A stretch of 16,806 nt of DNA, taken from positions 1-16,806 of the forward strand of contig JBBQQK010000016.1 in assembly GCA_038216025.1 (NCBI GenBank). The letters run 5' to 3'. The translations under genes and the position numbers were made by a program. This DNA comes from JBBQQK01 sp038216025 (GTDB taxonomy: Bacteria; Patescibacteriota; UBA1384; XYA2-FULL-43-10; 1-14-0-10-43-13). A model generated the notes under the pieces. The model was not told the DNA's origin, did no database searches, and worked only from the letters and a program-made list of their open reading frames with translations. Below, in pieces: positions 1 through 6,035 of the stretch (its first letter is position 1; each line of letters begins with the position of its first letter).

Positions 1-90
1 ACCTTCCTTCTGTTTGAGTTCCTTTTTTACGAGTCTCTCAAAAATGCCAACTTGTTCAAGTTCAGCTTTATTCATTGTTACAAATTCCAA
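1..90 (-). CDS. 5' end of a minus-strand gene, product unknown (runs off the window)
   Basis: Reading the minus strand from a TTG at 90-88 gives about 30 codons open to the window edge. The peptide begins MEFVTMNKAELEQVGIFERL and continues lysine-rich, which looks like the start of a soluble helical protein. The TTG start is preferred over the in-frame ATG at 75-73 because GGGGAGG lies 6 nt upstream of the TTG, while the ATG has no Shine-Dalgarno at a usable distance. It is divergent from the gene at 257. The family cannot be told from this fragment. Confidence 0.5.
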   Translation of the reverse strand, partial: MEFVTMNKAELEQVGIFERLVKKELKQKEG

Positions 91-120
91 TTTATCCCTC
101 CCCAGATCTTAATGGCTTAC

Positions 121-132
121 ATACTTAAGTAT
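121..132. repeat. 12-nt perfect palindrome in the divergent gap
   Basis: ATACTTAAGTAT is its own reverse complement. It sits between two divergent genes, where an operator could lie, but a 12-nt AT-rich palindrome can also be chance. Confidence 0.35.
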
Positions 133-152
133 TCCATATTAAATCCAGGAAA

Positions 153-187
153 GGTGACATTTCTAAAGAGTCCTACTTGGTGACATT
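153..187. repeat. Direct repeat GGTGACATT x2, possible transposon-end remnant
   Basis: GGTGACATT occurs at 153-161 and again at 179-187, a 26-nt period. The block with its flanks resembles from memory the repeated ends of some DDE-type insertion sequences, but no transposase is present and no second end is visible. The IS reading is therefore weak. Confidence 0.35.
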
Positions 188-220
188 ATCATGGAGTGCT
201 AACACATATCTTTCTAGTCT

Positions 221-248
221 TTGAATCGGTTAAGGATTATAGTATAAT
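221..248 (+). promoter_or_regulatory. Sigma70-type promoter for the yabE-like gene
   Basis: TTGAAT at 221-226, a 16-nt spacer and a consensus TATAAT at 243-248. The start codon at 257 is only 8 nt past the -10 box, so transcription should begin at or next to the ATG. No Shine-Dalgarno is present, which suggests a leaderless mRNA. Confidence 0.7.
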
Positions 249-256
249 AGATCTTA

Positions 257-1252
257 ATGAAACATTTTGTTCATTATTTTTCTTTCGGCCTCATAGTGCC
301 GATTGCGATTGTAATGACATTACTAATGGTCAAGGGAGTATCGGCAGACGAATCATTTAGCATGGCTAAGGTGAGTCGGCCTTATTTGGTGCAGATCATA
401 AATCCGGACGGCAGCGTAAGCGAAATTAAAGGATTAAGTTTGGAAACTGATCCTTTTTTGATTGCAAAAGAATTGGGCGCCACGCCATTTGCTGAAGACA
501 AATTTTCTGCATTCCCTGATATCAAAATGGGAATAGGAAGCAAGATTACTTTACGTCGAGCCCCTACTCATTATATTAAGGATGGTAAAAAGAATCATGT
601 TTTTCGAAGTTGGGCCAAAACAGTCGGAGAATTACTTTCTGAAAAAAATATCGAACTCGGAGATGACGACAAAATAAATTTTGCTTCCAACTATGAATTA
701 GAAGATAAAATGAATCTAATTATTATTCGTGTTGCTATCACTAACGTTGAAGTCAAAGAAGCGATTGATTTTCAGATCACTAAAAAGGAAGACAAAACCC
801 TTGACGAGGGTAAAACCAAGGTGGAAATAGCTGGCGCCAAAGGGGTGCGAACAAAAACTTACTTGGTACGAAGAGAAGACGGGGAAGAGATTTCAAGGAC
901 AATGACTAAAAATGAAATCACCACAAAGCCCGTCACTCAAGTGCTCATCATAGGCACTAAACCTGTGATAACAGTTCGATGTAAATTCAACGATATAGTG
1001 ATCGATGCCGCTACTAAATACGATCTTTCTGCTAACGAACTTTGTCATCGCATGATGGCCGAGTCAAACGGAAATCCAAACTTAGACGGCGGTAAATATA
1101 AAGGCTTATTTCAGTACGAAGAAGGATTTTGGGGATCGGCTTCGGCAAAGGCCGGATATTCTGGCGCTTCTGTTTGGGACGCAAAGGCTCAAATTTATAC
1201 TACGGCTTGGGCATGGAGCCACAATCTGCGTGGAAGATGGCCAATACCGTAA
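257..1252 (+). CDS. YabE/Rpf-like secreted cell-wall protein (DUF348, G5, lysozyme-like domain)
   Basis: 331 aa. Residues 8-24 form a hydrophobic signal segment, with a plausible cleavage site after VSA (residue 30). Residues 105-160 match the DUF348 pattern (DGK, TVGELLSEKNIELGDDDKI, NLIIIRV). Residues 165-235 form a G5 domain. Residues 245-331 look like a lysozyme/SLT fold, with a candidate catalytic glutamate at E269 in MAESNGNP followed by GLFQY. This order matches YabE and resuscitation-promoting factor-like muralytic proteins, which cut or remodel peptidoglycan outside the membrane. No SD precedes the ATG; the start follows from the promoter 8 nt upstream and the intact signal peptide. 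It lies two genes upstream of ksgA, as in the Bacillus yabE-rnmV-ksgA order. Family is fairly certain; enzymatic activity is inferred. Confidence 0.85.
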   Translation: MKHFVHYFSFGLIVPIAIVMTLLMVKGVSADESFSMAKVSRPYLVQIINPDGSVSEIKGLSLETDPFLIAKELGATPFAEDKFSAFPDIKMGIGSKITLRRAPTHYIKDGKKNHVFRSWAKTVGELLSEKNIELGDDDKINFASNYELEDKMNLIIIRVAITNVEVKEAIDFQITKKEDKTLDEGKTKVEIAGAKGVRTKTYLVRREDGEEISRTMTKNEITTKPVTQVLIIGTKPVITVRCKFNDIVIDAATKYDLSANELCHRMMAESNGNPNLDGGKYKGLFQYEEGFWGSASAKAGYSGASVWDAKAQIYTTAWAWSHNLRGRWPIP

Positions 1253-1253
1253 A

Positions 1254-1344
1254 GCAGTTGTTAGTCGTTAGTCATAAGTCGTTAGTCATAAGTCGTTAGT
1301 CGTTAGTTGGCAGTCATAAGCTGTTAGTTGATAGTCTTTAGTGG
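1254..1344. repeat. Heptanucleotide tandem repeat, 13 degenerate units (TTAGTCR)
   Basis: From 1254 to 1344 the sequence reads in strict 7-nt steps. Early units are TTAGTCG, TTAGTCA and TAAGTCG; later units (GCAGTCA, TAAGCTG, ATAGTCT, TTAGTGG) are decayed. It starts one base after the yabE-like stop codon. There are no spacers, so it is not a CRISPR. Seven is not a multiple of three, so it is unlikely to have been selected as coding. Confidence 0.9.
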
Positions 1345-1352
1345 CTCGTTGT

Positions 1353-1381
1353 TTGATCCGTAAAAAATTGAACTTTATTAT
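1353..1381 (+). promoter_or_regulatory. Promoter for the coiled-coil gene and probably ksgA
   Basis: TTGATC at 1353-1358, a 17-nt spacer and TATTAT at 1376-1381. The predicted start of transcription near 1388 lies downstream of the TTG at 1385 and supports the ATG at 1397 as start codon, with almost no leader. Confidence 0.55.
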
Positions 1382-1396
1382 AGATTGGAATCTGAT

Positions 1397-1969
1397 ATGG
1401 AAAAGCCAGAAGGGCCAGGCGTCGATCCTGGTGTACGCGAATTGATTGACAAGAAAAGTGAAATGGGAAAATTGGCAGAAGAGACGCCGATTGGGCATGA
1501 TGGAGATAAACTTGCACCAGAAGAATCTCCTCTTACCCCCGAACAGACAGAAATGGCAAAAAAAGCTATTGATGATCTATATAAAACAAATGAAGCAAAA
1601 AGGCATGCAGAGGCTGACAGTAATTGGAAGCAAAATGCTCAAGTGTTGGAATACGATCGGTGCGAAGAGCTGGTAAGATCTTCATCTTCTATATTGGATG
1701 GAATTAAACAAGCTAATAGAGATACCGAAAAATTGAACAAAAAGTTGGCAGATGTTGAAGAAGAGTATAAAAAAGCCGGTAGCCTAAGCTTTTTTCATAA
1801 AAAAACCCTGAAAAGCGAATCGTTAGATTTGCAAAGTAAAATTGAAAAAAATAATATGAATATTTCTGATCTGAAAAACAAGCTTCCTGAAGACTTAAAA
1901 AATGCCCAAGAATTTATAGCTACTCACCGAAGAGATGAGCTTTTGAGCAAAGCTAGTGGTGACGAATAA
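1397..1969 (+). CDS. Hypothetical charged coiled-coil protein
   Basis: 190 aa from ATG 1397; an in-frame TTG at 1385 would add four residues but lies before the predicted transcription start. There is no signal peptide or membrane segment, so the protein is probably cytoplasmic. Residues 1-50 are acidic and proline-rich and look disordered. Residues 85-165 are rich in K, E, L and N with heptad-like spacing, suggesting a long coiled coil, broken near residues 127-137 (KAGSLSFFHKK). No catalytic motif is visible and I do not recognise the family. It ends 7 nt before ksgA and is likely co-transcribed with it. It occupies the place that rnmV (the 5S rRNA maturase) takes in Bacillus, but shows no Toprim features, so it is not a disguised RnmV. 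Confidence 0.7.
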   Translation: MEKPEGPGVDPGVRELIDKKSEMGKLAEETPIGHDGDKLAPEESPLTPEQTEMAKKAIDDLYKTNEAKRHAEADSNWKQNAQVLEYDRCEELVRSSSSILDGIKQANRDTEKLNKKLADVEEEYKKAGSLSFFHKKTLKSESLDLQSKIEKNNMNISDLKNKLPEDLKNAQEFIATHRRDELLSKASGDE

Positions 1970-1976
1970 TACAAAT

Positions 1977-2906
1977 ATGATTGATCTATCAAATAAAAAA
2001 GAGTTATTGAATTACCTTAAACAGCATGGATTGTGGGCGAAAAAAAGATTTTCGCAAAATTTTTTAGTTGATAAAGCTGCATTGGATAAGATAGTAGAAG
2101 CTGCCGACTTGAATTCGGAAGAATTGGTAGTAGAAATAGGTCCAGGGACAGGCATTCTGACGGAAAGGTTAGTTGAAGAATCCGGTCATTTAATCAGCGT
2201 TGAACTAGATAGAGATCTTGCCGGATTGTTGCCTTCACATTTGAGCAATAAGTATCAGGCAGAACTTCTAGGGGAAGGCAAGGAGATAAAAAAGACAGAG
2301 GATGCGAATATTGTAATTGATCTAAATTATAAAATTATCGATTCTTTGCATCGCTTTACTCTTATCAACGCTGACGCACTGAGGCTAAATTTGGACGATA
2401 TCATTGCCGGCAGGCCATATAAAGTAGTGGCCAATATACCTTATGCTATCACTTCAAAAATATTTGAGCTCTTCTTGACCAAGAAAAAAAGGCCGCAGTC
2501 AATGGTAATATTGGTTCAAAAAGAAGTGGCAGAGAGGGTGTGCGCCAAGCCAGGCAGCATGTCTACTTTGGCAATATCCGTACAGCTATTCGGCAAGCCT
2601 GAGATTGTAGATATTGTGAGAGCTGATTCGTTTTTCCCCGCTCCTAAAGTAGATAGTGCAATCCTTCGGATTGCTAGTTATCAGTCTCCAGTCGTGAGTC
2701 TTCAGGATCAAAAAGAATTTTTCCGTTGTGTTCATATAGGGTTTGCGGCTAGAAGGAAGACTCTCGTCAATAATTTATCTTCCGGATACCAATTGGATAG
2801 AAAAACAGTCTCTGATATACTTATCAAGATAGGACTTAAGGAAACGGTAAGGGCGCAGGAGCTGACTATCGACCAATGGAAAAAGCTTTGCCAACTTTTA
2901 AAATAA
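1977..2906 (+). CDS. ksgA: 16S rRNA (adenine1518-N6/adenine1519-N6)-dimethyltransferase KsgA
   Basis: 309 aa from ATG 1977. RsmA/KsgA dimethylates two adjacent adenines in helix 45 of 16S rRNA, using S-adenosylmethionine, late in small-subunit assembly. Visible marks: KRFSQNFL (residues 23-30), SAM-binding motif EIGPGTG (53-59), ELDRD (76-80), catalytic NIPY (153-156), FFPAPKVDSAI (219-229) and AARRKTLVNNL (257-267). Compared with E. coli KsgA, about 33 extra residues lie at roughly 92-126 between the acidic SAM-ribose motif and the next strand. A 7-nt-periodic stretch (2674-2708) encodes the variable loop around residues 233-244. No SD is visible for either the ATG or the upstream in-frame GTG at 1956, which would overlap the previous gene by 14 nt; the ATG, 7 nt after the preceding stop, is preferred. 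Confidence 0.95.
   Translation: MIDLSNKKELLNYLKQHGLWAKKRFSQNFLVDKAALDKIVEAADLNSEELVVEIGPGTGILTERLVEESGHLISVELDRDLAGLLPSHLSNKYQAELLGEGKEIKKTEDANIVIDLNYKIIDSLHRFTLINADALRLNLDDIIAGRPYKVVANIPYAITSKIFELFLTKKKRPQSMVILVQKEVAERVCAKPGSMSTLAISVQLFGKPEIVDIVRADSFFPAPKVDSAILRIASYQSPVVSLQDQKEFFRCVHIGFAARRKTLVNNLSSGYQLDRKTVSDILIKIGLKETVRAQELTIDQWKKLCQLLK
2674..2708. repeat. Heptamer-periodic stretch inside ksgA
   Basis: AGTT or AGTC recurs at exactly 7-nt steps (AGT at 2676, 2683, 2690 and 2697). The units CTAGTTA, TCAGTCT, CCAGTCG, TGAGTCT resemble the TTAGTCR units of 1254-1344. It falls in a loop of KsgA that varies in sequence across the family. Confidence 0.55.
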
Positions 2907-2915
2907 CCGATAATT

Positions 2916-3010
2916 AAGAAACAATTACCAAGTAAACCACAATAATCAAGTACAAATTTTAAACGGGTATTGGAAATTGAATATTAACTGGTCATTGTAT
3001 CTTGTGTCTT
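2916..3010. repeat. Dispersed intergenic repeat with inverted halves (ksgA-transporter gap)
   Basis: The left part (2916-2930, AAGAAACAATTACCA) is an exact 15-nt match to 9922-9936. The right part, read on the minus strand (3010-2989, starting AAGACACAAGATACAATG), matches 9915-9936 at 19 of 22 positions. The same repeat family thus occurs in both orientations within one gap, which could fold as a loose hairpin. Confidence 0.7.
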
Positions 3011-3037
3011 GGTTATTAACATTTTTTGAGGGGCAGG

Positions 3038-4408
3038 ATGGGGAAAAGTTTTTTTGAAAAATTGGCTGAATCGCCAGCAAAAGCGCTTGATAAAACAATC
3101 GCCGAATCAGAGTATGTTGCGAAAGAGATAGCAAATCAGAGACCTGTGAAATCGGCCAAGAATTTTTGGCATATTTTGGGTCCGGGCCTGACAACAGGCG
3201 CTTCGGACGATGACCCGTCTGGAATCGGAACCTATTCCCAAACCGGCGCAAGATATGGTTTTCAGCTGCTTTGGTTGTCTATTTTTACTTTTCCTCTTAT
3301 GGCCACTGTTCAAGAAATGTGCGCCCGCATAGGGCTAGTTACCGGAAGAGGTTTGGCGGCGAATATTCGAGCACATTTTCCGCGTTGGGTGCTTTATTCT
3401 TGTACAATATTACTTTTTATTGCCAATACATTCAACATTGGAGCCAACTTGGGCGCAATGGCAAAGGCTGCACAGTTGCTGTATCCGCAGATAGGTTTTG
3501 GGGTGTTGGTGGTAGGCATAACTTTGTTTTGCCTTTTGCTTCAAATATTCTCAACCTACAAAAAGTATGCACGTATATTAAAATGGCTAGCTTTGGTTCT
3601 GCTGTCTTATATTCTTTCCACATTATTGATAAAGGGACTGGATTGGGGGGCTGTCGGAAAGCATCTAGTCACTCCATCTATAACTTTCTCTAAAGATCAA
3701 ATTATTTTGATTTGCGCTATTCTTGGTACCACTATCTCACCGTATCTTTTCTTCTGGCAGACCTCACAAGAAGTAGAAGAAGAAATATTAGCGGGCAAAA
3801 CTAATATCAAAAGCCGTCAAAGCGAAACATCAGACCAGGAAATAACAGACATGCGGGCTGATGTATGGTCCGGTATGTTCCTGTCTAACGTCGTGATGTT
3901 TTTTATCATTACTGCGTGTGCGGCTACTTTGAATGCAACAGGCATAACAAACATTGCTACTGCCTCTGATGCAGCCGCTGCTTTGAGACCTTTGGCGGGC
4001 GATGCAGCTTATCTTCTATTCGCAGTGGGTATTATAGGTACTGGTCTTTTGGCTGTTCCTGTACTTGCCGGTTCCGCCTCTTACGCTATATCTGAAAGTT
4101 TTGGTTGGCGTGAAGGTCTAAATAAAAAATTAAGCCAAGCATACTCCTTCTATGGCGTGATCATGATATCAATGCTAATTGGGTTGGGACTAAATTTTAT
4201 CGGTCTTGATCCGATCAAAGCCTTGATATACTCTGCTGTCGCTAACGGCTTAGTGGCGCCGGTTGTGCTGGTTTTAATCGTTCTGATTTCAGCCAACAAG
4301 AAGATAATGGGGAGTCGAGTGAACGGCAAAACAACTACCGTGTTGGGCTGGGCAATTACGATCTTCATGATTATTGCCGGCCTGGCAACTATTTATTCAC
4401 TTTTCTAA
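3038..4408 (+). CDS. Nramp-superfamily metal ion transporter, non-canonical metal site
   Basis: 456 aa from ATG 3038, chosen because GAGGGG lies 4 nt upstream; a TTG at 3026 is in frame but lacks an SD. About eleven hydrophobic segments follow a soluble N-terminus of some 45 residues. The first helix carries GPGLTTGASDDDPSGIGTYS (48-67), corresponding to the DPG region of Nramp helix 1. Helix 6 carries GTTISPYLFFWQ (230-241), where canonical Mn/Fe carriers have a MPH core. Serine therefore replaces the metal-selective methionine and tyrosine the histidine. Canonical Nramp proteins import Mn2+ or Fe2+ with protons, but methionine-lacking relatives include a characterised magnesium transporter, so the substrate should not be called manganese from homology. 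A charged cytoplasmic loop spans 243-272. It lies alone between ksgA and rsmI. Confidence 0.85.
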   Translation: MGKSFFEKLAESPAKALDKTIAESEYVAKEIANQRPVKSAKNFWHILGPGLTTGASDDDPSGIGTYSQTGARYGFQLLWLSIFTFPLMATVQEMCARIGLVTGRGLAANIRAHFPRWVLYSCTILLFIANTFNIGANLGAMAKAAQLLYPQIGFGVLVVGITLFCLLLQIFSTYKKYARILKWLALVLLSYILSTLLIKGLDWGAVGKHLVTPSITFSKDQIILICAILGTTISPYLFFWQTSQEVEEEILAGKTNIKSRQSETSDQEITDMRADVWSGMFLSNVVMFFIITACAATLNATGITNIATASDAAAALRPLAGDAAYLLFAVGIIGTGLLAVPVLAGSASYAISESFGWREGLNKKLSQAYSFYGVIMISMLIGLGLNFIGLDPIKALIYSAVANGLVAPVVLVLIVLISANKKIMGSRVNGKTTTVLGWAITIFMIIAGLATIYSLF

Positions 4409-4502
4409 TAGTGCTTCATTCAGACTTAATTTTGGATCCAGTACTCTATTGTTCGAGCGAATCGAGAACTATTAGGTAATACTTATATTATTGGTTATAT
4501 TG

Positions 4503-4511
4503 TGGTATAAT
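4503..4511 (+). promoter_or_regulatory. Extended -10 promoter for rsmI
   Basis: TGGTATAAT at 4503-4511 is an extended -10 element; the -35 region is poor (TTATAT near 4483). The rsmI ATG at 4520 starts 8 nt after the hexamer, the same distance as at 248/257, with no SD. A leaderless transcript is predicted. Confidence 0.65.
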
Positions 4512-4519
4512 ATTTAGTT

Positions 4520-5251
4520 ATGGAAAAAGAAGCAGGAACTTTATACATTGTTGCGACACCGATAGGTAACCTTGAGGATATGACTCTCAGGGCTATTCGT
4601 ATTTTAAAAGAAGTTGATTTGATTGCTTGTGAAGACACTCGAGTGACCAAAAACCTTTTGACCCATTTTGAAATTAAAACTCCGACAACCTCATACTTCC
4701 AGCATTCTAAGTTATCTAAAATCGAATTTATTATCGGGCAGTTATCGGAAGGTAAAAATATTGCGCTTGTTACAGATGCGGGGACACCTGGAATATCGGA
4801 TCCGGGACAAGCTCTTATTCAGAAGATAAGAGAATTTTCAATTACCAATTTCCAATCACCAATTAAGGTAGTTCCTGTCCCGGGAGCGAGTGCCTTAACT
4901 GCAGCTGCCAGCGTATGTGGAATGATCGAAAAGGAATTTTATTTCGCCGGATTTTTGCCAAAGAAAAAAGGTCGTCAGACCAAATTTAAAGAAATTTCTC
5001 TGTTGAAGATACCAATTGTCATCTATGAGTCTGCAATGCGTTTAGAGAAGACTCTGGGGGATTTTAAGTCGTATTTTGGCGAGAACACTGAAATATTTAT
5101 CGCCCGTGAATCAACCAAAATGTTTGAAGAATATTGGGGTGGAAAAATCGATGAAGTTATCGCTGATTTGCTGAACCATAAGATGAAGGGTGAGTTAGTG
5201 CTCATTGTTCGAAAGCAGATCGGCAAGTCAGCTAGTCAGCTAGTCAGTTAA
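4520..5251 (+). CDS. rsmI: 16S rRNA (cytidine1402-2'-O)-methyltransferase RsmI
   Basis: 243 aa. RsmI methylates the ribose of C1402 in the decoding centre of 16S rRNA, using SAM; it belongs to the tetrapyrrole-methylase fold. Diagnostic motifs are YIVATPIGNLEDMTLRAI (9-26), CEDTRVT (37-43), LVTDAGTPGISDPG (83-96), VVPVPGASALTAA (117-129) and FLPKKKGRQ (145-153). Two places look expanded by short repeats. Residues 108-116 are encoded by a 7-nt-periodic tract and add about seven residues compared with the E. coli protein. The last residues (SASQLVS) are encoded by an 8-nt repeat that runs into the stop codon. It starts a new transcription unit after the transporter. Stable RNA-modifying function is very likely retained because all core motifs are intact. 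Confidence 0.95.
   Translation: MEKEAGTLYIVATPIGNLEDMTLRAIRILKEVDLIACEDTRVTKNLLTHFEIKTPTTSYFQHSKLSKIEFIIGQLSEGKNIALVTDAGTPGISDPGQALIQKIREFSITNFQSPIKVVPVPGASALTAAASVCGMIEKEFYFAGFLPKKKGRQTKFKEISLLKIPIVIYESAMRLEKTLGDFKSYFGENTEIFIARESTKMFEEYWGGKIDEVIADLLNHKMKGELVLIVRKQIGKSASQLVS
4839..4868. repeat. Heptamer repeat tract inside rsmI
   Basis: From 4841 the sequence steps in sevens: ATTACCA, ATTTCCA, ATCACCA, ATTAAGG. CAATTACCA is shared with the intergenic repeats at 2922-2930 and 9928-9936. The units TTTCCAAT also recall the minus-strand reading of 2966-2980. Confidence 0.75.
5226..5248. repeat. Octamer repeat forming the 3' end of rsmI
   Basis: AGTCAGCT is repeated at 5226 and 5234, with a partial third copy at 5242. 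The TAA stop at 5249-5251 follows at once. The core word AGTC is the one used in the 1254-1344 heptamers, here with an 8-nt period. Confidence 0.7.
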
Positions 5252-5262
5252 TTTTTAATTAT

Positions 5263-5306
5263 TGTCATTGCGAGCCATCTCGATTCATTGGGAGGCGCGG
5301 CAATCT
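5263..5306. repeat. Dispersed intergenic repeat of the TGTCATTGCGAG type
   Basis: TGTCATTGCGAGC at 5263-5275 and GCGGCAATCT at 5297-5306 are the two ends of a repeat type common between genes in many bacteria. The middle is degenerate. A relative in inverted orientation follows the next gene (5951-5965). Confidence 0.6.
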
Positions 5307-5361
5307 ATCATTATGTTGTCGTTTCGGCCCTTCCGCTTTGTTGGCCGTTTAAGAAATTTTC

Positions 5362-5928
5362 ATGAATTCAAATATTAAAATAACAAATCCTATAACCCAA
5401 CAAGATTACGAAGCGGCTTTGCGCCTTATTGAAGAAAATCTTTACAAGTGGGATATGACCATAGAGAAAATTCAAAGTTCAGCGCAGGGTGAGCTTTTGC
5501 TTGCTAAAGATAATGATAAGGTAGTCGGTATGCTTAATATGCGCTATCCTGGAAAAATATTTGAAGAAATAGATGATGAATTTTTTGCTCTCGATAAGAT
5601 TGAGCTTGAGAAAAAAGATATTGGGTACATTGCCTTAGTTTCAATCAGAAAAGATTTTCAGGGCAAAGGAGTAGGAAGGCAATTGGTTAAAAAGACAATA
5701 AAGCAGCAGAAAGAGTGGGGTTCAAAAGCTATCATTGTCCACGCTTCTAAAAGCTCTCCTGGCAATGCCTCTGAAAAATTATTTTTCTCATTTGGCTTCG
5801 AGCCAATAAAATTGCACAAACAACCTTGGCACGAATACTCACAAGAAAAAGGTCCAAAAGGATTTTGGTGCCAGTTTTGCGGCAACCCTTGCACTTGCGA
5901 TGAACTTGAAATGGTGAAATATTTATAA
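5362..5928 (+). CDS. GNAT-family N-acetyltransferase with C-terminal cysteine cluster
   Basis: 188 aa. The GNAT fold transfers an acyl group from acyl-CoA to an amine. The CoA-binding motif is RKDFQGKGVGRQL (96-108, QGKGVG fitting Q/RxxGxG/A). It follows the IALVSI strand and is followed by the alternating strand AIIVHASKS (123-131) and a typical EKLFFSFGFEP segment (138-148). Beyond the fold, residues 164-188 form an extra tail with C170, C173, C177 and C179 (CxxC-x3-CxC), likely binding zinc or another metal. The substrate cannot be told; the tail could recognise a protein or RNA partner. The ATG at 5362 has only a weak purine stretch upstream. The gene is flanked by short inverted relatives of a dispersed repeat and has no clear operon partner. 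Confidence 0.85.
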   Translation: MNSNIKITNPITQQDYEAALRLIEENLYKWDMTIEKIQSSAQGELLLAKDNDKVVGMLNMRYPGKIFEEIDDEFFALDKIELEKKDIGYIALVSIRKDFQGKGVGRQLVKKTIKQQKEWGSKAIIVHASKSSPGNASEKLFFSFGFEPIKLHKQPWHEYSQEKGPKGFWCQFCGNPCTCDELEMVKYL

Positions 5929-5950
5929 TCATACTGATGACAAACAAATT

Positions 5951-5965
5951 CGGGTCGAAATGACA
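5951..5965 (-). repeat. Inverted relative of the TGTCATT repeat family
   Basis: On the minus strand this reads TGTCATTTCGACCCG. Its first 12 nt match TGTCATTGCGAG at 5263 at 10 of 12 positions, so the GNAT gene is bracketed by an imperfect inverted pair. Confidence 0.5.
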
Positions 5966-6035
5966 GTGAGGTGAGCAATTACATTCTGAACTATTATTTC
6001 ATTTTTTCTGTAGATATTGATATAAAGAGTGGGCT

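Noticed and set aside
1254..1344. CRISPR array
   Set aside because: Units are 7 nt and contiguous; there are no spacers and no cas genes in the window.
1956..1976. GTG start for KsgA overlapping the previous gene
   Set aside because: No SD, and the added residues (VVTNNTN) are outside the conserved family start; ATG 1977 fits the gene spacing.
2946..3313. Minus-strand open frames opposite the transporter start
   Set aside because: They mirror a conserved plus-strand transporter, show no SD or family signature and read as antisense shadows.
4441..4480. tRNA gene suggested by GTTCGA
   Set aside because: The GTTCGA word at 4451-4456 has no matching T-stem partner, acceptor stem or anticodon arm around it; no tRNA or rRNA gene was found elsewhere.
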